A stretch of DNA of 64,000 bases from TMP-86 sp046347195 (GCA_046347195.1 JAXMGQ010000002.1:206411-270410); one strand, 5' to 3'; counted from the stretch's first letter, positions 17,358 through 26,602 are shown. Made by a program: numbers and translations. Notes: generated by a model from the letters alone, not told the origin.

Positions 17358-18302
17358 TCATGGGCGGCCCAGGCGCTCGCCGGCCAGGCTGCGCGCGTGC
17401 AGTACCTCACCGGCGGCGCTGCGCTTGCGGCCCGGCCATTGCACCTGGGTCAGTCGCAGGCTCCCCTGCCCACAGGCCACATCGATGCCCTCGGCCGTGT
17501 GCGCGATCACCCGCCCCGGCTCCGCCACCTGGGCCGTGGGGTCGAGCACCCGGCCCTCCCACAGGCGCAGCGTTTCCCCGCGGCACCCGGTCTGGGCCAC
17601 GGGCCAGGGATCGAAGGCGCGGATCTGGCGGTCGATGTGCGCCGCCGGCAAAGACCAGTCGACCTCCGCCTCAGCCTTGGTGATCTTGGCGGCATGGGTC
17701 ACACCCTGTGCGGGCTGCGGCGACTCGATGGCGGCGCCACGCGCCAGCAGCTCCAGCGTCTCGAGCATGAGTCGCGCCCCGAGGGCTGCGAGCCTGGCCT
17801 GCAGGCTCGCCGAGGTGTCGTGGGCGCCGATGGGGATTTCCTGGGCGAGGATCATGGGTCCTGTATCCAGGCCCTTCTCCATGCGCATGATGGTGACGCC
17901 GGTGACCTCGTCACCGGCCAGCAGCGCACGCTGGATCGGGGCGGCACCGCGCCAGCGCGGCAGGAGCGAGGCATGGATGTTGAAGCAGCCCAGCCGCGGC
18001 ACGCCCAGCAGGGCTTCGGGCAGGATCAGGCCGTAGGCCACCACCACCAGCGCATCGACATTCAGTGAGCCGAGCTGCTCGCGCGCGGACAGCTCGCGCA
18101 GCTGCTCCGGCTGGAACACGGGCAATCGAAGCTCCAGCGCACGGCGCTTGACAGGACTGGGGGTCAATTCGCGTCCGCGGCCAGCGCGCCGGTCCGGCTG
18201 GGTGTAGACCCCGGCGACACGATGCCGTGAAGCGGCCAGCGCATCGAGCGCCGGCACCGCGAACTCAGGCGTTCCCGCAAACGCGAGCGTGAAGGTCTGC
18301 AC
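17358..18302 (-). CDS. fmt: Methionyl-tRNA formyltransferase
   Basis: 314 residues. Formylates Met-tRNAfMet with 10-formyl-THF to make the initiator tRNA. The hydrolase fold is seen as LAFAGTPEFAVPALDAL, YTQPDRRAGRG, NVDALVVVAYGLILPEALL, FNIHASLLPRWRGAAPIQRALLAGD (the catalytic Asn/His/Asp triad region) and TGVTIMRMEKGLDTGPM. The C-terminal tRNA-binding domain ends in LHARSLAGERLGRP. It lies between def (46-nt gap) and rsmB. Confidence 0.98.
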   Translation of the reverse strand: MQTFTLAFAGTPEFAVPALDALAASRHRVAGVYTQPDRRAGRGRELTPSPVKRRALELRLPVFQPEQLRELSAREQLGSLNVDALVVVAYGLILPEALLGVPRLGCFNIHASLLPRWRGAAPIQRALLAGDEVTGVTIMRMEKGLDTGPMILAQEIPIGAHDTSASLQARLAALGARLMLETLELLARGAAIESPQPAQGVTHAAKITKAEAEVDWSLPAAHIDRQIRAFDPWPVAQTGCRGETLRLWEGRVLDPTAQVAEPGRVIAHTAEGIDVACGQGSLRLTQVQWPGRKRSAAGEVLHARSLAGERLGRP

Positions 18303-18348
18303 GATGGATCAGCCCCAGTTCACCCACGACAGGGCCCCTCACGGGGAC

Positions 18349-18888
18349 CTATCCGACGGGCACGGGCGCGCGCCGCTCATCGGCCGGCGCCCGCTGCTTT
18401 CTTTCTTTTTGCAGTCGCCGGCGAATGAGCTGGCGCTTCAATTCCGACAGGTAATCGACGAACAGCTTGCCATCCAGGTGGTCGATCTCGTGCTGGATGC
18501 AGACCGCGAGCAGCCCTTCGGCCGCCAGCTCGAAGGACTTGCCGTCCCGGCCGAGCGCCCGGACCACCACGGACTCCGCGCGCTGCACCTTCTCATAGAT
18601 GCCGGGGACCGACAGGCACCCCTCCTCGCGGGGCTGCCGGCCCGAGGACTTGAGGATCTCGGGATTGGCGAAGTACAGGGGCTGGTCATGGGTCTCGCTG
18701 ATGTCCATGACGATGACCCGCTGAGGCACGTTCACCTGCGTCGCCGCGAGGCCGATGCCCTTGGAGACATACATGGTCTCCAGCATGTCGTCCATGAGCT
18801 TTCGCACTGCAGCATCCACCCGGGCAACCGGCAGCGCGGTGTTGCGGAGACGGGGGTCTGGATACTCCAGAATGGTGAGTCGCGTCAT
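18349..18888 (-). CDS. def: Peptide deformylase
   Basis: 179 residues from MTRLTILEYPDPRL; the in-frame ATG at 19065 would add an atypical extension and is rejected. All three family motifs are present: GIGLAATQV, EGCLSVP (metal-ligand Cys) and QHEIDHLDG (two His ligands and catalytic Glu). It removes the formyl group from nascent proteins. First gene of the leftward def-fmt-rsmB chain, divergent from the lysM gene. The C-terminus is rich in Arg/Lys and slightly longer than in E. coli. Confidence 0.98.
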   Translation of the reverse strand: MTRLTILEYPDPRLRNTALPVARVDAAVRKLMDDMLETMYVSKGIGLAATQVNVPQRVIVMDISETHDQPLYFANPEILKSSGRQPREEGCLSVPGIYEKVQRAESVVVRALGRDGKSFELAAEGLLAVCIQHEIDHLDGKLFVDYLSELKRQLIRRRLQKERKQRAPADERRAPVPVG

Positions 18889-19097
18889 GGAGGTTATGAG
18901 AGCAATTTCGTGTTTTCGGCTGTCAATTGTTGCTAAAGTTCCGCCGCTGCTTAACTTAATGCGCGTGGGGAAAGCTCGACGCGGCAGCAGCTTGGGACGA
19001 ACGAACCTAACAAACCTTTGGACTGCATCCTGGTATCGGGCGGCTGATAAACAGTATACAGCCATCCTGAATGCGGCTGCAGAGGATCGGGCAGGTT
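18889..19097. promoter_or_regulatory. Divergent promoter region between def and lysM
   Basis: 209 non-coding bases, locally AT-richer than the surroundings. A plausible rightward pair is TTGCTA (18930-18935) and TAACTT (18952-18957) with a 16-base spacer. A leftward TTGACA lies at 18926-18921 without a good -10. Exact start sites are not determined. Confidence 0.4.
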
Positions 19098-20318
19098 ATG
19101 AGCAAGTACAAGACTTTGATTCCCCTGTGTTTTGGACTCGCCTTCAGCGCGGGCTGCCAATCCTCCTGGAATCCCTTCCACAAGAAGGACCAGTCCTCCG
19201 CCCCCGTGCCTGTCGCGGGCGCCGAAACCGACGTGCAAGGCACGGTGGTGGGCGATGAACGGACCGCCATGGAAGCCGCTGCCGACGGCGGGGCCCGGGT
19301 TTCGACCCAGAGCGCCGAAGCGCCTGCCGCCGGCCCGGTGCTCGCCCCCGGCGCTCCGGAATCCTACGTGGTGAAGCGTGGCGACACCCTGTGGGGCATC
19401 TCGAAGATGTTCCTGCGCGACCCCTGGTACTGGCCGGAGATCTGGCACGCCAACCCGCAGATCCAGAACCCCCACCTCATCTACCCCGGCGACACCCTGC
19501 GACTGGTGTACATCGACGGCCAGCCGCACGTGACCCTGGAGCGCGGCGATGCCGCCCGGGTGCAGCCGCGGGTGCGCAGCCAGCCGCTCGAGGACGCGAT
19601 CCGCGCCATTCCCTACGAGATCATCGCCGCCTTCATGTCCAAGCCCTCGGTGATCACCAAGGAGGACATCAAGAAGGCCCCCTACGTGCTGGCCTCGCGT
19701 GACAGGCACGTGGTCATGGCCGAGGGCAACACGGTCTATGCGCGGGGCTTCGATGCGCCGGCCGAGGTGGGTTCGCACTACAACATCGTGCGCGTGGGCG
19801 AGAAGCTCCGCGACCCCGATGGCGGGGATGTGATCGGCTACGATGGCATCTTCACCGCAGCGGGCAAGGTGACCCGCGGCGGCGACCCCACCACGCTCCT
19901 GCTGACGGAATCGGGCCGCGAGACGCTGGCGGGAGACAAGCTGTTCTCCGGCAGCGTGGATGTGCCGCTGGACTTCGTGCCGAGCGCGCCCAAGATCAAG
20001 GTCGACGGCCAGATCATCTCGGTCCACGACGGGGTGGAGATGATCGGCCAGTACCAGGTGGTGGTGATCAACCGCGGCGCGCGCCATGGCCTCGTGCCGG
20101 GCAACGTGCTCGGCATCTACCGCCTGGGCGAGGTGGTGCCGGACCGCGAGAAGAACCGCTTGGTGCACAATCTCACCGTGTTCGCGAAGAACGTGCGGCT
20201 GCCCGAGGAGCGCACCGGCACGTTCATGGTGTTCAAGACCTTCGATCGCATCAGCTACGGCCTGGTGATGGAGGCGAAGAACACCATCAAGGTGCTCGAC
20301 AAGATCAAGAACCCGTAA
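19098..20318 (+). CDS. LysM domain lipoprotein
   Basis: 406 residues from MSKYKTLIPLCFGLAFSAGC, a lipoprotein signal with the acylated Cys after SAG; an ATG 27 bases upstream is in frame but would extend the signal unusually. A LysM domain (about residues 93-140) reads SYVVKRGDTLWGISKMFLRDP, PEIWHANPQIQNPHLIYPGDTLRL. The remainder is a long beta-rich periplasmic region. LysM domains bind peptidoglycan. Divergent from def and upstream of dprA, the usual neighbourhood of this family in gammaproteobacteria. A strong hairpin follows the gene. Confidence 0.95.
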   Translation: MSKYKTLIPLCFGLAFSAGCQSSWNPFHKKDQSSAPVPVAGAETDVQGTVVGDERTAMEAAADGGARVSTQSAEAPAAGPVLAPGAPESYVVKRGDTLWGISKMFLRDPWYWPEIWHANPQIQNPHLIYPGDTLRLVYIDGQPHVTLERGDAARVQPRVRSQPLEDAIRAIPYEIIAAFMSKPSVITKEDIKKAPYVLASRDRHVVMAEGNTVYARGFDAPAEVGSHYNIVRVGEKLRDPDGGDVIGYDGIFTAAGKVTRGGDPTTLLLTESGRETLAGDKLFSGSVDVPLDFVPSAPKIKVDGQIISVHDGVEMIGQYQVVVINRGARHGLVPGNVLGIYRLGEVVPDREKNRLVHNLTVFAKNVRLPEERTGTFMVFKTFDRISYGLVMEAKNTIKVLDKIKNP

Positions 20319-20343
20319 GGGTTCGCGGCAGCGCAAATCTCGA

Positions 20344-20377
20344 GCATCACGCCGGCTTCACGCCGGCGTGATGCTTT
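20344..20377 (+). terminator. Strong hairpin terminator after lysM gene
   Basis: A perfect 13-bp stem (gcatcacgccggc with gccggcgtgatgc) and 5-base loop, followed by TTT, sits 26 bases after the lysM stop and 24 bases before dprA. The U tract is short, so partial read-through into dprA is possible. Confidence 0.75.
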
Positions 20378-20401
20378 CGGGGGCGCGTATCCTGTGCGCG
20401 C

Positions 20402-21523
20402 ATGGAGATCACGGAAGATCTTGCCGCCTGGGTGTCGCTGTCGCGTGCTGCGGGGTTCGGCGGCGCGTTGCTGCAGCGGATGCTGGAGGCCAGCGGCTCG
20501 GCGGCGGCGCTGCTCGGACTCGCGCCGCGCGAGCTCCTCGCCCTCGGCGCGAGCGACTCGGCCGCCCGCTCCCTCGCCCGCGCCGCCCGCCTCAGCCGCA
20601 ACGAGCAGCGCTGGCTGGAGGCGCCGGGGCATCTCTTGCTGCCGTTCACCGACCCGGGCTTCCCGCCCCTGCTTCGTGCCGTGCCGGGCTGCCCCATCGT
20701 GCTGTACGTGAGCGGCGATGCGTCGCGTCTGCTCGATCCCCAGCTCGCCATCGTGGGCAGCCGCAATCCCACCGCGGCCGGCAGCGAGAATGCGCACGAC
20801 TTCGCAGCCCACCTCGCGCTGCAGGGCCTCACCATCACCAGCGGCCTCGCCGAAGGCATCGACTCCGCCGCCCATCGCGGCGCCCTCGATGCCGGCGGCG
20901 GCACCATCGCGGTGCTGGGCACGGGCATCGACCTCGTGTATCCGCGCTGGCACGCGGAACTCGCCGCGCGCATCAGCGCACAGGGCGCGCTGGTGAGCGA
21001 GTTCGCGCTGGGCACGCCCGGCCGCGCCGCGAATTTTCCGCAGCGCAACCGCATCATCGCGGGCCTCTCGCTCGGCACGCTCGTGGTCGAGGCCGCGCGA
21101 CGCTCGGGCTCGCTCATCACCGCGCGGCTCGCCGGTGAAGCGGGCCGCGAAGTGTTCGCGCTGCCGGGCTCCATCCACAACCCGCTGGCACGCGGTTGCC
21201 ATCAGCTCATCCGGGACGGCGCGAAGCTCACGCAGGACGCTGCTGACATATTGAGCGAATTGAACTTTTCACATCTGCCGGAGGGCCCGGCGCGCGCGCC
21301 GCCGGACGCGGACACGGCGGCTCCCGCCAAACCAGCCATGGACAAGGCACACGAAATCTTGTTAGATGCGCTCGGTTTTGAGCCCTCGGACCTGGATGTC
21401 CTGGTGCTCCGCACGGGGTTCAGGCCGGAAGAGGTGTCCTCGATGATGCTGAACTTGGAGCTGGAAGGCCTCGTGCGGAGCGTTCACGGGGGCCGGTACA
21501 CGCGCATCTCCAGGAGCCGATGA
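20402..21523 (+). CDS. dprA: DNA processing protein DprA/Smf
   Basis: 373 residues. An N-terminal SAM-like region (1-65) is followed by the Rossmann-like DprA core: YVSGDASRLLDPQLAIVGSRNPTAAG, TITSGLAEGIDSAAHRGAL, IAVLGTGIDLVYPRWHAEL, ANFPQRNRIIAGLSLGTLVVEA and SGSLITARLAGEAGREVFALPG. A C-terminal winged helix (DVLVLRTGFRPEEVSSMMLNLELEGLV) completes the typical layout. DprA loads RecA on incoming single-stranded DNA during natural transformation. The smg gene follows within two bases. Confidence 0.97.
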   Translation: MEITEDLAAWVSLSRAAGFGGALLQRMLEASGSAAALLGLAPRELLALGASDSAARSLARAARLSRNEQRWLEAPGHLLLPFTDPGFPPLLRAVPGCPIVLYVSGDASRLLDPQLAIVGSRNPTAAGSENAHDFAAHLALQGLTITSGLAEGIDSAAHRGALDAGGGTIAVLGTGIDLVYPRWHAELAARISAQGALVSEFALGTPGRAANFPQRNRIIAGLSLGTLVVEAARRSGSLITARLAGEAGREVFALPGSIHNPLARGCHQLIRDGAKLTQDAADILSELNFSHLPEGPARAPPDADTAAPAKPAMDKAHEILLDALGFEPSDLDVLVLRTGFRPEEVSSMMLNLELEGLVRSVHGGRYTRISRSR

Positions 21524-21524
21524 G

Positions 21525-21998
21525 GTGAAAGACAACGTTCTCGACCTGCTGATCCACCTGTTCGAGAATTACCTGCAGATCGACGAAGAACCCCGCCCCG
21601 ACCGCGCGGCGCTCAAGTGCGAGCTCGACAAGGCGGGCTTCGCGGAGGCCGACGTCGAGCGGGCGCTCGAATGGCTGGACAACCTCTCGCGCGAGCAGGT
21701 GGGCAAGGTCTCGCAGGCGACCAGCCGCGCCGTGCGCATCTTCAACAGCCAGGAAGCCTGGCGCCTCGACACCGATGTGCGCGGTTACCTCGTGCATCTA
21801 CAGAACGTCGGCATCCTCTCCGCCGGACAGCGCGAGGTGGTCATCGACCGGCTCATGGCCCTCGAGGCCGACGAGATCGACATCCAGCAGGTGAAGTGGG
21901 TCGTGCTGATGGTCCTGTTCAGCCAGCCTGGGCAGGAATCCGCCTACGCGCAGATGGAAGACCTGGTCTTCGACGAACACACCGGCGCATTGCACTGA
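21525..21998 (+). CDS. smg: Smg family protein (DUF494)
   Basis: 157 residues with a GTG start, directly after dprA. It begins MKDNVLDLLIHLFENYL and contains AGFAEADVERALEWLDNL and REVVIDRLMALEADEIDIQQVKWVVLMVLF, which match the Smg/DUF494 family. Its biochemical role is unknown. The dprA-smg-topA order is conserved across gammaproteobacteria. Confidence 0.95.
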   Translation: MKDNVLDLLIHLFENYLQIDEEPRPDRAALKCELDKAGFAEADVERALEWLDNLSREQVGKVSQATSRAVRIFNSQEAWRLDTDVRGYLVHLQNVGILSAGQREVVIDRLMALEADEIDIQQVKWVVLMVLFSQPGQESAYAQMEDLVFDEHTGALH

Positions 21999-22002
21999 TC
22001 CC

Positions 22003-24729
22003 TTGAGCACGAACCTCGTCATCGTGGAATCGCCTGCCAAGGCGAAGACCATCAAGAAGTATTTGGGCAAGGACTTCGAGGTGCTGGCCTCCTATGGCCA
22101 CGTGCGCGACCTCGTGCCCAAGGGCGGCGCGGTTGACCCCGAGCGCCACTTCGCCATGAACTACCAGGTCATCGAGCGCAACCAGAAGCACGTCGATGCC
22201 ATCTCCCGCGCCTTGAAGAAGGCGGACGCGCTGTTCCTCGCAACCGACCCCGACCGCGAGGGCGAGGCCATCTCCTGGCACCTGCGCGAGATCCTGAAGG
22301 AACGCGGCGAGCTCAAGGGCAAGAGCGTGCAACGCGTGGTGTTCTACGAGATCACCAGGAACGCGGTGCGGCAGGCCATGGCCGAGCCGCGCGACCTGTC
22401 GGGCGATCTCATCAACGCCCAGCAGGCGCGCCGTGCGCTCGACTACCTCGTCGGCTTCAACCTCTCACCGCTCCTGTGGAAGAAGATCCGCCCCGGCCTG
22501 TCGGCGGGCCGCGTGCAGAGCCCGGCACTGCGCATGATCGTCGAGCGCGAGGAGGCCATCGCCGCCTTCGTGCCACAGGAATACTGGACCATCGACGCCG
22601 AGGCCGAGTTCGCCGGGCAGAAGTTCCCCGCGCGGCTCACCGAATTCGACGGCCGCAAGGTCGAGCAGTTCAGCTTCACCAGCGAATCCCAGGCGCAGGC
22701 AGTGGACCGGGCCCTTCGTCAGGCGGCTTCCGGGAAGCTGCGTGTCGCGGCGGTCGAGCGCAAGCAGCGCCGCCGCAATCCCGCCCCGCCGTTCACCACC
22801 TCGACCCTGCAGCAGGAGGCCGCGCGCAAGCTGGGCTTCTCGGCACAGAAGACCATGCGCGTGGCGCAGCAGCTCTACGAGGGCGTGGACATCGGCGATG
22901 GCGCGGTCGGCCTCATCACCTACATGCGCACCGACTCGCTGAACCTCGCGCAGGAGGCCGTGTCCGAGATCCGCGAGACCATCGTGCGGCTGTACGGCAA
23001 GCAAGCGCTGGCCGACGAAGTGCGCGTCTACCGGGCGAAGTCGAAGAACGCCCAGGAGGCGCACGAGGCCATCCGCCCGACCTCCGTGGCCATCGTGCCC
23101 GGCGACATCGAACGGAGCCTGGATTCCGACCAGTTCCGCCTCTATTCGCTCATCTGGAAACGCACCATGGCCTGCCAGATGGCGCCGGCGGTGTTCGACA
23201 CCGTCGCGGTGGACATGCTCGCCGGCGAGGACGGTCCCAAGCGCCACATGCTGCGCGCCACGGGCTCCACCCTGGTCACGCCGGGCTACATCGCCGTCTA
23301 CCAGGAAGGGGTGGACGATGCCGTGCAGGACGACAGCGACCACGTACTGCCGCCGATGAAGGAAGGCGATGATCCGCTGCTGGTGGGCATCGTGCCGGCG
23401 CAGCACTTCACCGAACCGCCGCCGCGCTTCACCGAGGCTTCGCTCGTCAAGGCGCTGGAGGAATACGGCATCGGCCGGCCCTCCACCTACGCCTCCATCA
23501 TCTCCACGCTCCGCGACCGCGGCTACGTCGAGATCGAGAACCGCCGCTTCACCGCCACCGACATCGGCAAGATCGTCAGCCGGTTCCTGACCGTCTACTT
23601 CACCACCTACGTCGACTACGACTTCACGGCCCGGATGGAGGATGACCTCGACTCGGTGTCGAACGGCGAGGCCGAGTGGATCCCGCTGCTGGAGCGGTTC
23701 TGGAAACCGTTCATCGACCTGGTGAAGAACACCGAGGCGAATGTCAGCCGCGACGAGGTGGCGCAGGCGCGTGAGCTCGGCACCGACCCGGTGTCCGGCA
23801 AGCCCATGAGCGTGCGCATGGGCCGGTTCGGTCCCTTCGTGCAGATCGGCACCAAGGACGACGAGGAGAAGCCGAAGTTCGCGGGCCTGCGGCCCGGGCA
23901 GAAGATGGACACCATCACCTTCGAGCAGGCCATCGAGCTGTTCAAGCTGCCGCGCAAGCTCGGCACCACCGACAAGGGCGAGGAGATCATCGCCAACGTC
24001 GGCCGCTTCGGGCCCTACCTCAAGTACGGCGCCAAGTACGCCTCGCTCAAGATCGACGATCCCTACACCATCGAGCCCGCGCGCGCCCTCGAGGTCATCC
24101 GCGAGAAGGAGATCGCCGATGCCAACCGGCTGATCCTCGACTTCCCCGACGCCGGCATCCAGGTGCTCAACGGCCGCTACGGTCCTTACATCACCGACAA
24201 GGCACGCAACGCCAAGATACCCAAGGACCGGGATCCCAAGACCCTGACGCTGGCGGACGTGCAGCAGCTCCTGGCCGAAGCGCCGGCGCGCACCTTCGGC
24301 CGCTGGGGCCGCAAGGGAGCGAAGGGCAAGGCGGCGAAGGGGGCGCCGGCGACCGGTGCGGCCGAGGCTTCCCCGGCGGCGGGTTCGCGAAAGCCGGCGG
24401 GCCGCAAGTCCCCGCCGAGCCGTCCGACCCACGAGACTCCGCTGGCGGCGGCCGCCAAGACCACTCCTCGAGTGGCCGCGGCCAGCAAGCCGGCCGGCCG
24501 GGCAGCAGCCTCGAAGACGCCAGCCTCGAAGCCAGCGACCAACGGCGCGACCGCGAAGAAGAAATCTGCGGCGAAGCCTGCAGCGAAATCCACGGCAAAG
24601 TCGCCGGCGACGTCCGGTGCGAAGCCTGTGGCAAAGCCTGTGGCGAAACCTGTGGCGAAACCTGTGGCAAAGCCTGTGGCAAAGCCTGCGGCGAAGCCCG
24701 CCGCGAGCAAGCGCAGCGCCGCTCGCTGA
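22003..24729 (+). CDS. topA: DNA topoisomerase I
   Basis: 908 residues with a TTG start 4 bases after smg. Type IA topoisomerase that relaxes negative supercoils. N-terminal TOPRIM domain (NLVIVESPAKAKTIKKYLG, ATDPDREGEAISWHL), central gate with the catalytic Tyr in ITYMRTDS (about residue 307) and GIGRPSTYASIISTL. Instead of E. coli-type zinc ribbons, the C-terminus (about 590-760) has TopoI C-terminal repeats (DPVSGKPMSVRMGRFGPFVQIG, GRFGPYLKYG, NGRYGPYITD). The last ~140 residues form a Lys/Ala/Pro-rich basic tail containing tandem AKPV repeats, probably disordered and DNA-binding. Confidence 0.98.
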   Translation: MSTNLVIVESPAKAKTIKKYLGKDFEVLASYGHVRDLVPKGGAVDPERHFAMNYQVIERNQKHVDAISRALKKADALFLATDPDREGEAISWHLREILKERGELKGKSVQRVVFYEITRNAVRQAMAEPRDLSGDLINAQQARRALDYLVGFNLSPLLWKKIRPGLSAGRVQSPALRMIVEREEAIAAFVPQEYWTIDAEAEFAGQKFPARLTEFDGRKVEQFSFTSESQAQAVDRALRQAASGKLRVAAVERKQRRRNPAPPFTTSTLQQEAARKLGFSAQKTMRVAQQLYEGVDIGDGAVGLITYMRTDSLNLAQEAVSEIRETIVRLYGKQALADEVRVYRAKSKNAQEAHEAIRPTSVAIVPGDIERSLDSDQFRLYSLIWKRTMACQMAPAVFDTVAVDMLAGEDGPKRHMLRATGSTLVTPGYIAVYQEGVDDAVQDDSDHVLPPMKEGDDPLLVGIVPAQHFTEPPPRFTEASLVKALEEYGIGRPSTYASIISTLRDRGYVEIENRRFTATDIGKIVSRFLTVYFTTYVDYDFTARMEDDLDSVSNGEAEWIPLLERFWKPFIDLVKNTEANVSRDEVAQARELGTDPVSGKPMSVRMGRFGPFVQIGTKDDEEKPKFAGLRPGQKMDTITFEQAIELFKLPRKLGTTDKGEEIIANVGRFGPYLKYGAKYASLKIDDPYTIEPARALEVIREKEIADANRLILDFPDAGIQVLNGRYGPYITDKARNAKIPKDRDPKTLTLADVQQLLAEAPARTFGRWGRKGAKGKAAKGAPATGAAEASPAAGSRKPAGRKSPPSRPTHETPLAAAAKTTPRVAAASKPAGRAAASKTPASKPATNGATAKKKSAAKPAAKSTAKSPATSGAKPVAKPVAKPVAKPVAKPVAKPAAKPAASKRSAAR
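24616..24705 (+). repeat. 12-bp tandem repeats in the topA tail
   Basis: Six to seven tandem copies of a gcgaaacctgtg-like 12-bp unit encode repeated Ala-Lys-Pro-Val. Units differ at a few silent positions, consistent with slippage followed by drift. Copy number is likely to vary between strains. Confidence 0.85.
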
Positions 24730-24801
24730 AAGCCCCGCCGCGTGGATCAACCCGCGCGGCTTCACTAGAATCCCGCAAGACCCTTCCGCCGGAGCAGCAC
24801 C

Positions 24802-25746
24802 ATGGCAGCCTCCCGCAGGTCCCCTGACGGCGCCGCACCCGACCACGCGGCGGTGCGCACCTACCTGCGTGGCCTGCTCGATCGCATCGTGGATGGCATC
24901 GAGCGCGCCGATGGCCGCGCGCGCTTTCGTCGTGACCCCTGGACCCGCGAGGAAGGCGGTGGCGGCGAGAGCTGCGTGCTCGCCGACGGCGCAGTGTTCG
25001 AGAAGGCCGGCATCGGCTTCTCGCACATCAGAGGGTCCGGGCTCCCCGCCTCGGCCTCCAGCCATCGTGCCGGCATCGCCGGTGCGCCCTTCGAGGCCAT
25101 GGGTGTCTCGCTCATCATGCACCCGCGCAACCCGTACGTGCCCACCTCGCATGCCAATGTGCGCTTTCTCATCGCACGTCCTGCGGATGCGCCAACCGTG
25201 TGGTGGTTCGGCGGCGGATTCGACCTCACGCCCTGCTACCCCTACCACGAGGACGTGCTTCACTGGCACCGGACGGCAAGGTCAGCCTGCGAGCCGTTCG
25301 GCGCGGAGGTGTATCCGAAGTACAAGGACTGGTGCGACCGATACTTCTTCCTCAAGCATCGCAACGAGACCCGCGGCGTGGGCGGGCTTTTCTATGATGA
25401 TTTGAGCGAGGGCGGCTTCCAGCGCTGCTTCGATTTCACCCGCAGCGTGGGGGACCACTACCTGCCCGCCTACCTGCCGCTGGTGCAAGCGCGAAAGGAC
25501 ACGCCGTACGGCGAGCGTGAACGGCAGTTCCAGCTCTACCGGCGCGGACGCTACGTCGAGTTCAACCTGGTGTACGACCGGGGCACGCTGTTCGGGCTGC
25601 AGTCTCAAGGGCGCACCGAGTCCATCCTCATGTCCATGCCGCCGCTGGTGCGCTGGGAATACGAGTGGCATCCGAAAGCAGGCTCGCCCGAGGCCGAGCT
25701 GTACGATCACTACCTGCGACCGCGCGATTACCTCGCCGAGCTGTAG
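24802..25746 (+). CDS. hemF: Coproporphyrinogen III oxidase, aerobic
   Basis: 314 residues. Oxygen-dependent conversion of coproporphyrinogen III to protoporphyrinogen IX in heme synthesis. Family blocks: GGGGESCVLADGAVFEKAGIGFSHI, SLIMHPRNPYVPTSHANVRFL, WWFGGGFDLTPCYPYHEDVLHWH, YPKYKDWCDRYFFLKHRNETRGVGGLFYDD and RRGRYVEFNLVYDRGTLFGLQ. Length fits the E. coli enzyme. Seventy bases after topA, probably with its own promoter. hemB lies 5 kb downstream. Confidence 0.98.
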   Translation: MAASRRSPDGAAPDHAAVRTYLRGLLDRIVDGIERADGRARFRRDPWTREEGGGGESCVLADGAVFEKAGIGFSHIRGSGLPASASSHRAGIAGAPFEAMGVSLIMHPRNPYVPTSHANVRFLIARPADAPTVWWFGGGFDLTPCYPYHEDVLHWHRTARSACEPFGAEVYPKYKDWCDRYFFLKHRNETRGVGGLFYDDLSEGGFQRCFDFTRSVGDHYLPAYLPLVQARKDTPYGERERQFQLYRRGRYVEFNLVYDRGTLFGLQSQGRTESILMSMPPLVRWEYEWHPKAGSPEAELYDHYLRPRDYLAEL

Positions 25747-25762
25747 CCTCAGGCGCCAGGCG

Positions 25763-26602
25763 ATGAACTACCGCCACCTCTTCCACGCCGGCAACTTCGC
25801 CGACGTCGCCAAGCACATCGCGCTGCTCGATTGCCTGGATGCGTTGAAACGAAAACAGACGCCGTTCATGGTGCTGGACACGCATGCCGGCCGCGGCTGG
25901 TACGACCTGCGTTCGGCCGAGAGCCGCAAGTCACGCGAGGCGGATGCCGGCGTGCAGGCGCTGATCGCCGGCGGGTTCGATGAGCCGGCGCTGGCCTCCT
26001 ATCTGAAGGCCGTCGGCGCCGCGCGCGGCGCGAAGCTCGCGCGATACCCCGGCTCGCCCGCGCTGATCGGTGAGGCGCTGCGGCCTGGTGACCGCGCCGT
26101 GTTCGTCGAGCTCGTGGCGGCGGAAGCTCGCGCCATCGAACGCGAGGTGCAGACACCCGGGCGCATGCGCACCGTGATCGGCGACGGCTATGCACAGCTC
26201 AAGGCCCTGCTGCCGCCAGCGGAACGGCGTGGCCTGGTGCTGATCGACCCGCCCTACGAGGACGCCGACGAACTGCGCCAGGTGCTGCCCGCGCTCGCGC
26301 TGGGATACGAGCGCTGGCCCACCGGCGTGTACCTGCTCTGGTATCCGATCATCAGTGCCAGGGCACGCGAGTCCCTGCACGCACGCGCCACGGCGCTGCG
26401 CATCCCGAAGATGCTGTACGCGGATATCGCGGTGCGCGCCGATGATGCCGGCGTGGGCCTGGCCGGGAGCGGCATGCTGCTGATCAACCCGCCGTTCGGC
26501 GTCGAGGAACGGCTTCGCGAGCAGTACGATGCCGTGCATCGCCACCTCGCCGCCGCCGGTGGCTATGTCGACATCGGGTGGCTGACGCCGGAGAGGTACT
26601 GA
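25763..26602 (+). CDS. rlmJ: 23S rRNA (adenine(2030)-N(6))-methyltransferase
   Basis: 279 residues from MNYRHLFHAGNFADVAKHIALL, the hallmark N-terminus of RlmJ, 16 bases after hemF. SAM-binding segment MVLDTHAGRGWYDL and catalytic tetrapeptide DPPY (VLIDPPYEDADEL) are present, with VYLLWYPIISARARES and SGMLLINPPFG downstream. RlmJ methylates A2030 of 23S rRNA. The 3' end overlaps a short unknown ORF in another frame. Confidence 0.96.
   Translation: MNYRHLFHAGNFADVAKHIALLDCLDALKRKQTPFMVLDTHAGRGWYDLRSAESRKSREADAGVQALIAGGFDEPALASYLKAVGAARGAKLARYPGSPALIGEALRPGDRAVFVELVAAEARAIEREVQTPGRMRTVIGDGYAQLKALLPPAERRGLVLIDPPYEDADELRQVLPALALGYERWPTGVYLLWYPIISARARESLHARATALRIPKMLYADIAVRADDAGVGLAGSGMLLINPPFGVEERLREQYDAVHRHLAAAGGYVDIGWLTPERY

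Noticed and set aside
24616..24705. Possible CRISPR-like array
   Set aside because: Units are 12 bp, contiguous without spacers and in frame within topA; they encode AKPV repeats.
24730..24770. Terminator after topA
   Set aside because: The GC inverted pattern needs bulges and is not followed by a U-tract.
22465..25269. Long leftward ORF antisense to topA and hemF
   Set aside because: Shadow ORF; repeats in it only mirror the topA tail.
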